A stretch of 64,000 bases of DNA from Opitutus terrae PB90-1. Its GTDB lineage: Bacteria; Verrucomicrobiota; Verrucomicrobiia; Opitutales; Opitutaceae. Position 1 is the stretch's first letter. Each line of letters begins with the position of its first letter. The notes beneath the pieces are model-generated. The model ran no database searches. It was not told where the DNA came from and worked only from the letters and a program-made list of their open reading frames with translations. Positions 41,714 through 49,346 of the stretch are shown piece by piece. Location of the stretch: the NCBI RefSeq assembly GCF_000019965.1, contig NC_010571.1:1674001-1738000 (forward strand), in the 5' to 3' direction. The position numbers and the translations under genes were made by a program.

Positions 41714-43294
41714 TCAGAGCTCGAGCACGACCACCGACTTCGCCGGCAACGCCACGGTGAGCGTGTCGCCGGCGAGCTTGGCGCCATCGAAGGCGGCGGG
41801 CTCGACGGTGTGCGGGGCGTCGAAGGTGTTGTGGCTCGTCACCGCGGGCGCGGTAAGGATGCGACCCGTGACGGCGCTGCCGGTGAGGCCGGCGAGCTTG
41901 CACGTGACTGTGATGGCCGCGTTCGGATTCGCGTTCGAGAGCGAGACGTGAACCTTGCCGGCGGCGTTGCGCGAGGCGGAGACGCTGACCGCGGGGATCT
42001 TTTCCTTGCCGACGACGTAGTCGGGCGACGCGAGCACGACGGGAATCAGCGTGGCACCCTGGTGGACCTTGAACATTTCAAACACGTGATAGGTCGGCGT
42101 GAGCAGCATCTTTTCCTTGTCGGTGAGGATCATCGCCTGAAGCACGTTTACCATCTGCGCGATGTTGGCCATCGTCACGCGGTCGGCGTGCGCCTGGAAG
42201 AGATGCAGGTTGATCGCGGCCAGGATCGCATCGCGCAGCGTGTTTTGCTGGTAAAGGAAACCGGGGTTGGTGCCGGGCTCGACGTCGGTCCAGATGCCCC
42301 ACTCGTCGACGACGAGGGCGACCTTCTTCTCCGGATCGTATTTGTCCATGATCGCGGAGTGCTTTGCGATGAGCTCCTCCATCTTGAGCGTGTTGCGGAG
42401 CGTGGCGAAATACTCGGCCTCGTCGAATTGGGTGGCGGAGCCTTTTTTGCCGCGCCAGGAACCGGAGGGCAGCGTGTAGTAGTGGAGCGCGAGGCCGTGC
42501 ATGTTGCGGCCGGCTTCCTTCATCAGGGTCTCGGTCCACTCGTAGTTGTCGCCATTGGCGCCACAGGCGATGCGCTGGATGCGCAGGTCGCGGTCGTAGT
42601 TTTTGACGAAGGTATTGTAGCGCTTGTAATTGTCGGCGTAGAAGGCCGGCGTCATGCTGCCGCCGCAGCCCCAGCTCTCATTGCCGACGGCGATATAGGG
42701 CACCTTCCACGGCTGCTCGCGGCCGTTGGCGCGGCGCAGATTCGCCATGGGTGAGCTGGCGGGCGAGGTCATGTATTCGACCCACTCCATCGCCTCCTGG
42801 ACCGTGCCACTACCAACGTTGAGGCAGATGTAAGGCTCGATCCCGAGCATCTCGCACAAGTCGAGAAACTCGTGCGTGCCGAAATGGTTGTTCTCCACGA
42901 CGCCACCCCAGTGGGAGTTGTACATCGACGGGCGCTTCTCACGCGGGCCGATGCCGTCACGCCAGTGATACTCGTCGGCGAAACACCCGCCGGGCCAGCG
43001 GAGCTGCGGCACTTGGAGTGTTTTCAACGCGGCGAGCACGTCGTTGCGGTAGCCTTTGGTGTTCGGGATGGGCGAATCGGGACCGACCCAGATTCCCTCG
43101 TAGATGCAACGACCGAGATGTTCGGAGAACTGGCCGTAGATGTTCTTGCTGATGACCGGGCCAGGCTGGTCGCCGCGAAGCACGATCGTGGCGTTGGATG
43201 AACTGGCCGTGGAGGGCGAAGCCGGGGCGGGCTCGGCGAGGGCGAGACCGGTGGCCGTGGAGAACAGAGCAAGATGGACAAGCAGCGTCTTCAT
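41714..43294 (-). CDS. GH51 alpha-L-arabinofuranosidase
   Basis: Secreted enzyme of 526 residues; the start at 43294 gives signal peptide [20 protein letters not shown]. The TIM barrel begins [20 protein letters not shown] and has [20 protein letters not shown], acid/base Glu206 in [17 protein letters not shown] and nucleophile Glu331 in [11 protein letters not shown]-terminal beta domain follows from about 420. Length suits GH51. It releases arabinose from arabinan or arabinoxylan, feeding the araBAD genes 10 kb away. GH51 proteins are often cytoplasmic, so the signal peptide suggests periplasmic action here. An upstream GAGAAC/GTTCTC inverted repeat (43495-43620) sits in its leader spacer. 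Confidence 0.94.
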   Translation of the reverse strand: MKTLLVHLALFSTATGLALAEPAPASPSTASSSNATIVLRGDQPGPVISKNIYGQFSEHLGRCIYEGIWVGPDSPIPNTKGYRNDVLAALKTLQVPQLRWPGGCFADEYHWRDGIGPREKRPSMYNSHWGGVVENNHFGTHEFLDLCEMLGIEPYICLNVGSGTVQEAMEWVEYMTSPASSPMANLRRANGREQPWKVPYIAVGNESWGCGGSMTPAFYADNYKRYNTFVKNYDRDLRIQRIACGANGDNYEWTETLMKEAGRNMHGLALHYYTLPSGSWRGKKGSATQFDEAEYFATLRNTLKMEELIAKHSAIMDKYDPEKKVALVVDEWGIWTDVEPGTNPGFLYQQNTLRDAILAAINLHLFQAHADRVTMANIAQMVNVLQAMILTDKEKMLLTPTYHVFEMFKVHQGATLIPVVLASPDYVVGKEKIPAVSVSASRNAAGKVHVSLSNANPNAAITVTCKLAGLTGSAVTGRILTAPAVTSHNTFDAPHTVEPAAFDGAKLAGDTLTVALPAKSVVVLEL

Positions 43295-43494
43295 AGGGCA
43301 AGGGGGACGGGTTGGGGCGCGATCCGCGCGGGCGTTTCGCTTGGGAAAACAGACCGTGGGTCGCGAAGCGCCAGCCGACAAACCGCGCGGCACTTGACCG
43401 TCACGAACGGAACGCGAAAAGGGGCGACACGCGTTTGGCTTGGCTGCGAAGAACGCTTGCGCGGGGGCGCGCACGTCCGCGTCCGCAGGTGGAG

Positions 43495-43620
43495 GTTTTT
43501 CTCGTTCTCTTTCTCGTTCTCGTAATCGTTCTCGTAATCGTTCTCCCTTCGCTCTCTCCGAGAGCGCTTCCGGTGCGAGCGAGAGAACGAGAAAGAGAAC
43601 GAGAACGATGACGAGAAGGA
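43495..43620. repeat. Hexamer purine/pyrimidine inverted repeat, copy 1
   Basis: A 21-base CTCGTTCTC-type arm at 43501-43521 is perfectly complementary to 43583-43603; the flanks continue with GTAATCGTTCTC and GAACGATGACGAG units. One strand is almost all pyrimidine, then almost all purine. It lies in the 394-base GH51-GH3 spacer (43295-43688), which has no gene. Confidence 0.9.
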
Positions 43621-43631
43621 GGGGCAATCAC

Positions 43632-43658
43632 GGGAGCGGGCAGAATGCTCGCGCTCCC
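43632..43658. repeat. Small GGGAGCG/CGCTCCC hairpin
   Basis: GGGAGCG (43632-43638) and CGCTCCC (43652-43658), a short relative of the 5269-5325 family, 31 bases downstream of the GH3 stop. Confidence 0.5.
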
Positions 43659-43688
43659 ACGCAAGCGTCGTTCGCAGGTCGCTCAGGC

Positions 43689-46268
43689 TCAGCGCGGATC
43701 GAGCCGCGGGTCGACGACGGGGGCTTCCTCGGGCGCGGAGCCGTCGGCCGCGGTGACGGTGAACGTGCCGCGCAGCCGGATGTCGGCGGATGAGGCGCCG
43801 AGCATCACCGTAAACCGTCCTGGTTCGACGACCCAATCGCCATCGCGATTGTAGAGCTCGAGGTGTGCGCGATGGAGCGTGAAGGTCACCGGCTTCGTTT
43901 CGCCGGGCGCGAGCGTCACCCGCGCGAACCCGCGCAACGCGATATCGTAGGTCGTCACGCTGCTGTAGTCGTCGCGGAGGTAAAGCTGAACGACCTCGTC
44001 GCCCGCGCGCGTGCCGGTGTTGGTGACATCGCAGGTGATCGTGAATTCGGGAACGGTGGAAACTGAGTAGGGTGTAGCCCGGCTCGCTGAGCCCCGCAGG
44101 CCGGGGTCACCACCCCCGGCTGCACCAAACCCGTCAACCGGGATTCGCTCGGGCGTGATGCGCAGATCCGAGTAGCGGAAAGTCGTATAGCTGAGCCCGT
44201 GGCCGAAGGGGAATAGCGAGCCCTCGACCTGACCGAAATCGCGCGCCTGCGAGCCCGGATGCGCGGGAAAATTGTAGGGCAGCTGGCCCACGCTCTGCGG
44301 AAATGTGATCGGCAGCCGGCCGGAAGGATTCGCATCGCCGAGCAGCACGGCCGCGAGCGCGGCGCCGCCGTCCTCACCAGGGAACCACAGCTCGACGATT
44401 GCGGGCACGTGGCGCGCGGCCCAGACGACACTGAGCGGCCGGCCGTTGCTGAGCACGAGCACGAGCGGCTTGCCGGTGGCGTGCAGCGCCTCGAGCAATT
44501 CCTGTTGATAACCCGGCAGTGCGAGGCTGATCCGACTCGAGGATTCGCGACACAGCTCGTCGGTTTCGCCGAGGACGGCGATGATCACATCCACGTTTTG
44601 CGCGGCGGCGACGGCGGCCTCGATTCCGGCGCGGACCTCGGCGCTCGGCGGGTCCTTGAGCACGTCGCTCGCGGGCCAGGCGGCATCCTTCGCTTCGACG
44701 CCCTTGGCGTAGCGCACCTCGACCGCGGCGCCGAGCTTCGCGCGAAGTCCGGGGAGCGGCGTCACAAAATCGAGCCGTTGCGCGCCGTAGCGCGACCACC
44801 ACGCATGCGCATCGTCGGCGAGAGGGCCGGCGACGAGCACGCGCTGCAGCTTTGCGCGATCGAGCGGAAGCAGCGCCGGCTCGTTTTTCAGCAGCACAAT
44901 GGCCTCGCGGCCGGCGCGCTGCGCGACGACGAGATGTTCGGGGGCGCGAACGACGCGGTCGGCGGCGGCGGGATCGGCGACGTAGGGCCGATCGAAAAGC
45001 CCGAGTTGGAATTTCACGCGGAGCACATCGCGGACGCGCGCGTCGATCGTCGCCATCGCGAGTTTGCCGTCGCGGACGAGCTGCCGCAGCGGCTCGGCGT
45101 ACGCGGCGGGTGGCGTGAAGTTGGTGCGGATGTTGAGCCCGGCTTCGACCGCCTGGCGGATCGCGTCGGCCGGCGTGGGCGCGACGCGGTGCTTGCTGTG
45201 GATGAATTCGACCGCGGCGCTGTCGGACACGACGTAGCCACGAAAACCCCACTGCCCACGCAGAATTTCGCTAAGGAACAGCGCGCTGCCCTCGACCGGC
45301 ACGCCGTCGTAGTCGTTGTAGGAAGCCATGACGCCGAGCGCGCCGGCTTCGCGGATCGCACGGCGGAACGGCTCGAGAAAGATCGTCTGCACCTCGCGCC
45401 AGGTCGCTTGCGGATCGGTGCGCGCTTCGCCGTCGCGGCCGCCCTTCGGAATGCTGTACACGGCGAAATGCTTCAGCGTGGAGACGACGTGCTCCGCCTG
45501 CAGGCCGCGAACCTGTTCGACGCCGAGCGTGCCGACGAGAAACGGATCCTCGCCGTAGGTCTCGATGGTGCGGCCCCACCGCGGATCACGCGCGAGATCG
45601 AGGACGGGCGAGTAGATATTGGTGTAGCCAAGCGCGCGCGCCTCGCGGCCGGTGATCCGGCCGATCTCGCGGACGAGCGCTGGATCCCAAGTGCTGGCGA
45701 CCGCGAGTTCGGCGGGGAAGCTGGTCGCCTTCGAGTGGAGCAGGCCGCGAATGCCTTCGTTGGTGAAATCGACGGGGATGCCGAGCCGGGTTTGCTCGAT
45801 GAACCAGCGCTGCACCTCGTTGAGCGCACGGGCATGCAGCGACCACGGCAAATCGTGGACCGGGTCGGCGAGATTGTTGGTCCAGCCGGTGTTGCCGTTC
45901 AGGTGCTCGTCGATGTTGCCAATCCCGTCCTTCCACATCGCCTCGCGCCACGCGGATGTCGGCCGCTCGTCCTTCAGCACGCGGGGGAAACCGTAGAGCG
46001 TGGTCAGCTGCGCCGTCTTCTCCTCGAGCGACATCCGCGCGAGCAGATCCTCGATGCGCGCGTCGATCGGCCGCGAGGAATCCTCGTAAGGATCGCGCGC
46101 GCCGTTCTTGTTCAGATCGATCCAGCCGTCGTGGTAAACGGCGGCGGCGAGCGGTGGTGTGGCCGAGGGGACGAAAAGGTCGGCGGACGGTGCGGCGGCG
46201 AGGAGCGGCGAGGCCGAGAAAACGAGAGCGGCAAGCGTGCAGACGGTGGGGTGGACGAAACGAAGCAT
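43689..46268 (-). CDS. GH3 beta-glycosidase (glucosidase/xylosidase type)
   Basis: Secreted enzyme of 859 residues with signal peptide MLRFVHPTVCTLAALVFSAS. An N-terminal TIM barrel holds TLKHFAVYS (Lys266, His267 substrate-site pair) and nucleophile Asp349 in GFRGYVVSDSAAVEF. A GH3 C-terminal alpha/beta domain follows (about 480-690) with ETDELCRESSSRISLALPG and LWFPGEDGGAALAAVLLG, and then a fibronectin-III-like domain (about 735-835, TNTGTRAGDEVVQLYLRD). A linker around residues 714-733 is encoded by a GTAGCC-type palindromic element (44074-44125). Substrate may be beta-xylose or beta-glucose ends; with GH51 and GH43 nearby, xylose or arabinose is plausible. Confidence 0.92.
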   Translation of the reverse strand: MLRFVHPTVCTLAALVFSASPLLAAAPSADLFVPSATPPLAAAVYHDGWIDLNKNGARDPYEDSSRPIDARIEDLLARMSLEEKTAQLTTLYGFPRVLKDERPTSAWREAMWKDGIGNIDEHLNGNTGWTNNLADPVHDLPWSLHARALNEVQRWFIEQTRLGIPVDFTNEGIRGLLHSKATSFPAELAVASTWDPALVREIGRITGREARALGYTNIYSPVLDLARDPRWGRTIETYGEDPFLVGTLGVEQVRGLQAEHVVSTLKHFAVYSIPKGGRDGEARTDPQATWREVQTIFLEPFRRAIREAGALGVMASYNDYDGVPVEGSALFLSEILRGQWGFRGYVVSDSAAVEFIHSKHRVAPTPADAIRQAVEAGLNIRTNFTPPAAYAEPLRQLVRDGKLAMATIDARVRDVLRVKFQLGLFDRPYVADPAAADRVVRAPEHLVVAQRAGREAIVLLKNEPALLPLDRAKLQRVLVAGPLADDAHAWWSRYGAQRLDFVTPLPGLRAKLGAAVEVRYAKGVEAKDAAWPASDVLKDPPSAEVRAGIEAAVAAAQNVDVIIAVLGETDELCRESSSRISLALPGYQQELLEALHATGKPLVLVLSNGRPLSVVWAARHVPAIVELWFPGEDGGAALAAVLLGDANPSGRLPITFPQSVGQLPYNFPAHPGSQARDFGQVEGSLFPFGHGLSYTTFRYSDLRITPERIPVDGFGAAGGGDPGLRGSASRATPYSVSTVPEFTITCDVTNTGTRAGDEVVQLYLRDDYSSVTTYDIALRGFARVTLAPGETKPVTFTLHRAHLELYNRDGDWVVEPGRFTVMLGASSADIRLRGTFTVTAADGSAPEEAPVVDPRLDPR
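44074..44125 (-). repeat. GTAGCC-family element in frame inside GH3
   Basis: GTAGCCCGGCTCGCTGAGCC at 44074-44093, then GGCCGGGGTCACCACCCCCG and GGCTGCAC to 44125. This aligns with the spacer copies at 49172-49213, 51747-51793 and 59237-59282. It adds a Gly/Ala/Pro/Arg linker before the fibronectin-III-like domain. Confidence 0.85.
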
Positions 46269-46360
46269 GGAGCGAGCTTTGACGGCGGAACGGGGCGAAC
46301 GAGCCGAGCTGTTGTCGGACGGTTAGGTCGATAGCAGCCGCATCGTTTGACGAGAACGCG

Positions 46361-46447
46361 TGCGTGGGAGCACGGCCGTCCTCGGCCGCAATGACGGAGC
46401 GCGAAAACATGGCTGATGCGGGCGCCAGACGCCCGCGCTCCCACGCA
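46361..46447. repeat. TGCGTGGGAGC inverted repeat
   Basis: Perfect 11-base outer arms TGCGTGGGAGC (46361-46371) and GCTCCCACGCA (46437-46447), with inner stems ACGGCCG/CGGCCG and GGGCG/CGCCC. It is related to the GGGAGCGCG family. It lies upstream of GH3. Confidence 0.7.
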
Positions 46448-46469
46448 GGCGTGGTGCAGGTGGGGCCGA

Positions 46470-46555
46470 CTCGTTCTCGTAGTCGTTCTCTTTCTCTTTC
46501 TCTCGAACTGGCGACGGTCGAATCGAGGAACGGGAGAACGAGAACGAGAACGAGG
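46470..46555. repeat. Hexamer purine/pyrimidine inverted repeat, copy 2
   Basis: CTCGTTCTCGT with TTCTCTTTCTCTTTC units (46470-46505) faces GAGAACGAGAACGAGAACGA (46534-46553). It lies between the GH3 start and the BNR-GH105 stop codon (46564). Confidence 0.85.
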
Positions 46556-46563
46556 CGGAGGCG

Positions 46564-49035
46564 CTACTTCCCGCCGGAGAGGGGGTAGACCTCGCTCGCG
46601 GCGAGGAGGAACGCGCCGACCGCGAACACGTTGGTGTGATGCGGATCGAAACCCTCCGGCGCCGCCCCGATGGGCTGGACGTGCTCGAGTTTGCCTTCCG
46701 GCGTCACGCAGTTCGTGAGCGCGTTCCAGGCGCGGCGGACGGCGGGCTCCGCTTCGGCGCGGTCGAGCAGACCGCGATTCACGCCCCAGGCGAGGCCGAA
46801 CGTGAAGAAGCTGCTGCCGCTGGTTTCGCGCACGGTGTGAGCGGCCGGGTCGAGGAGACCGACTCGCCAGAGCCCGTCCGGCTGTTGCGCCGCGAGAACG
46901 GCGCGCGCCATGTCGCGGTAAAGCTGCACGTAGCGCGGGTAGTCGGGGTGATCCTTCGGGAAGAGGTCGAGCACGCGAGCGAGCCCGGCGAACACCCAGC
47001 CGTTGCCGCGCGACCAGTGGATGGCTTTGCCGTTCGGCTCGCGCAGATCGAGATACGATTCGTCGCGGAAATAGAACCCGACGCTCGCGCCATAGAGCCG
47101 CCGCGTCGTGAGCCACCATTCGCGGTTCATGAAATCCAGATACCGCGGATCCTTCGTTTCCTGCCACACCTGCAGCCAGGCGACAGGCGCCATGAAGAGC
47201 GCGTCGCACCACGACCAGTGCTCGGTGCAGGCCGGCGTGCCCCAGTCGAACAACGCGGTGGACGGGTTCGCCAGGATCTGGTCGAGCCGCTGCTTCGAAG
47301 GCTCCATCATCCGCGGTTCCCGGTAGTGCGGATACAACTCCAGGTAAGCCTGAATCACGCAGTGATCGTCGGCGTGATAGATGCGCGCGTGCGGCTGCCA
47401 GCCGATCGCCTCGGCCTGCTGCAGCATTTTTTCGCGGTTGTGGTGGTCGGGAGAAATCCGGTCGAGCGCGAGCACGCCGAGATAGAACGGCGCGATGACC
47501 CAGTCGCGCGGATGGTGCCGCTCGGCGGGCGGGAAGTGCGCCCATTGCCAATCAGCGACGCGCTGCGCGAGCGCGCGGGCGGCGGTGGGATCAATTGCGC
47601 GATTGTCGCTGGTGACACGAGCGTCGCCCGGGTGGTCTGGCGCCTGGTCGCCCGTCGCCGCCGCGGCGGGGCCGGCCGCCTGCTCCGAACGCATCCGCGC
47701 GATCGCCGGTGCCCAGATCAGACTCGCGATCGGCGTCGCGGCGGCGGCGGCCTGTGCGTCGTTGCCATCGCGCTGCTCGACGGACTGCACCAGCAGGTGT
47801 ACCTGCGTCAGCCGGCGCCAGTTGACGGGATCTACCGACGGTTCCCAGCCGCCGACGGGTTCAGAATACAGTTCGCGGATACTCCACTCGCCGCCGTTGT
47901 GACCCGGCGAGGTGGCCAGCATGATGTGTCCGTCGCGAGCGTCGTCGCGATAGATGAGGTGCAGGCCGGGGCGATCCCACGTGGTGTCGACGAGGAAAAG
48001 CGCGCGGGAAATCGGCGGATGTTTGGTGCCGCCGCCGGCCAGTTGGAAGGTCTGCTCGCGCGCGGGCCCGGGGATGATTTTCCACGCGGTGCCGTCGAAA
48101 CGAACGATGGCGAACCGCGGCGCCGACTCGGGCGTTTCCGACCAGTAGCTGCAGAGGAACGGCCGGCCGGCTCCGTCGGTGTCGATCGACGGCGGATTCA
48201 TCAGGTTGTGATGGGTCGGAATCCGCAGCGCGTACTCGGCGGTGGCGGCGGTGATCGGCAGCGCGAGCGGCGTGCCATCGGTCCTGGTCCAGGTGACGCC
48301 GGCATCCTTCGATTGCGCGTAGGCGAGATCGTGGTTCGACGCGACGTTGGGCGAATCGCGCCAGATCCAGGCCAGGTGCAGCGTGCCTTGACGGTCGACG
48401 GTGAGGTCGGCGTAGGGGCTGCGCTGACCCTCGCCGTCGATGAGGTTGGGCTGAACCACGGACCATTTGCGCGTGGTCGTGATGTAGCGGTTGAGCACGA
48501 GCGCGCCGTTGCCGGACTCGCCGTCGCGATAGGTGAAAAGGAGATCGCCGTTCGGCAGCAGATGGAATTGCGGATAGGTGACGTGCTGCTCGCGTTCGCC
48601 GGTCATCGCAGTTGGCTCGCCGAGATCGATCGTGCCTGACGTGACGACGCGCGCGTAGTGCAGCGGGGAGTTGTGGTGATCCCATGCGACGTGCAGGAAG
48701 CCGGCGCCATCGACGGCAAGGCTGATGGAGTTGTGCGCGTCCGCGACGTTGGCGCGGTGCGGTGTGCGCTGGGTCGTCCATACATCCGCGCCGAGCGGCC
48801 GTTGCGCGAGCACGAGAAAGCCGTCGGCATCGTAGAATGCGGCGTATTGCAGCGTGCTGTGCGTGACGATGGCCGAGCGGGTGTTGGCGACCACGTTAAC
48901 CGAGCTGCCGGCGTAGGCGGCGGGGGCGATTGGCAGCACCCGGGCTATCGGAGCGGTGGCGGCCGCGGCGAGTCCGGACGAAGCGAGAAAGCAGGCAGCG
49001 AGACGGAACGGGGTGAGCAACGGACGGAGGGGCAT
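46564..49035 (-). CDS. BNR_4-type propeller fused to GH105 unsaturated uronyl hydrolase
   Basis: Secreted protein of 823 residues; the ATG at 49035 gives signal peptide MPLRPLLTPFRLAACFLASS. Residues about 35-430 are a beta-propeller of the BNR_4 type, with VDGAGFLHVAWDHHNSPLHY, LLFTYRDGESGNG, VDRQGTLHLAWIWRDSPNV and GPGREQTF-like blades. Relatives of this fold act on rhamnose/glucuronate-containing glycans. A low-complexity Ala-rich linker (about 455-490) leads to a GH105 (alpha/alpha)6 domain (about 495-815) with TEHWSWCDALFMAPVAW and HWSRGNGWVFAGLARVLD. The protein could combine debranching of a uronic-acid glycan with hydrolysis of the unsaturated end. Whether the propeller is catalytic is unknown. 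Confidence 0.85.
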   Translation of the reverse strand: MPLRPLLTPFRLAACFLASSGLAAAATAPIARVLPIAPAAYAGSSVNVVANTRSAIVTHSTLQYAAFYDADGFLVLAQRPLGADVWTTQRTPHRANVADAHNSISLAVDGAGFLHVAWDHHNSPLHYARVVTSGTIDLGEPTAMTGEREQHVTYPQFHLLPNGDLLFTYRDGESGNGALVLNRYITTTRKWSVVQPNLIDGEGQRSPYADLTVDRQGTLHLAWIWRDSPNVASNHDLAYAQSKDAGVTWTRTDGTPLALPITAATAEYALRIPTHHNLMNPPSIDTDGAGRPFLCSYWSETPESAPRFAIVRFDGTAWKIIPGPAREQTFQLAGGGTKHPPISRALFLVDTTWDRPGLHLIYRDDARDGHIMLATSPGHNGGEWSIRELYSEPVGGWEPSVDPVNWRRLTQVHLLVQSVEQRDGNDAQAAAAATPIASLIWAPAIARMRSEQAAGPAAAATGDQAPDHPGDARVTSDNRAIDPTAARALAQRVADWQWAHFPPAERHHPRDWVIAPFYLGVLALDRISPDHHNREKMLQQAEAIGWQPHARIYHADDHCVIQAYLELYPHYREPRMMEPSKQRLDQILANPSTALFDWGTPACTEHWSWCDALFMAPVAWLQVWQETKDPRYLDFMNREWWLTTRRLYGASVGFYFRDESYLDLREPNGKAIHWSRGNGWVFAGLARVLDLFPKDHPDYPRYVQLYRDMARAVLAAQQPDGLWRVGLLDPAAHTVRETSGSSFFTFGLAWGVNRGLLDRAEAEPAVRRAWNALTNCVTPEGKLEHVQPIGAAPEGFDPHHTNVFAVGAFLLAASEVYPLSGGK

Positions 49036-49171
49036 AAGAAGAGTCGGGTCCCAGCACAGAAGCCGGGTGGCTGCGCGGGTGCAAGCTGGGCTCTCGCGCA
49101 CGCGTGACGGACGGTCGGAGCGGAAGTTGCACGACGAGGGGCTCCGTCGGTGAACGGGGAGCTGGCGTGCG

Positions 49172-49213
49172 GTAGCCGGGCTCGATGAGCCCGGGCCGGG
49201 GTCGGCGACCCCG
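49172..49213 (+). repeat. GTAGCC-family double-hairpin element
   Basis: GTAGCCGGGCTCGATGAGCC then CGGGCCGGGGTCGGCGACCC; the CTAC end is lost. It lies in the 311-base divergent spacer between BNR-GH105 and GH112 (49036-49346), where nothing else was recognised apart from a GC-rich GGGCGGACC/GGTCGGGC stem near 49300. Confidence 0.8.
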
Positions 49214-49346
49214 ATTCGCCGGACAATCCGACTGGGGCGGGCTTTCGCCGGGGCCGCGGGGGCCTTGTGCTGGCCGACTACCTGGCCAGAGTGGGCGGAC
49301 CGAAGCAGCCCGCCCGGAGGTCGGGCTTCACCTGACACCTTTCTTG

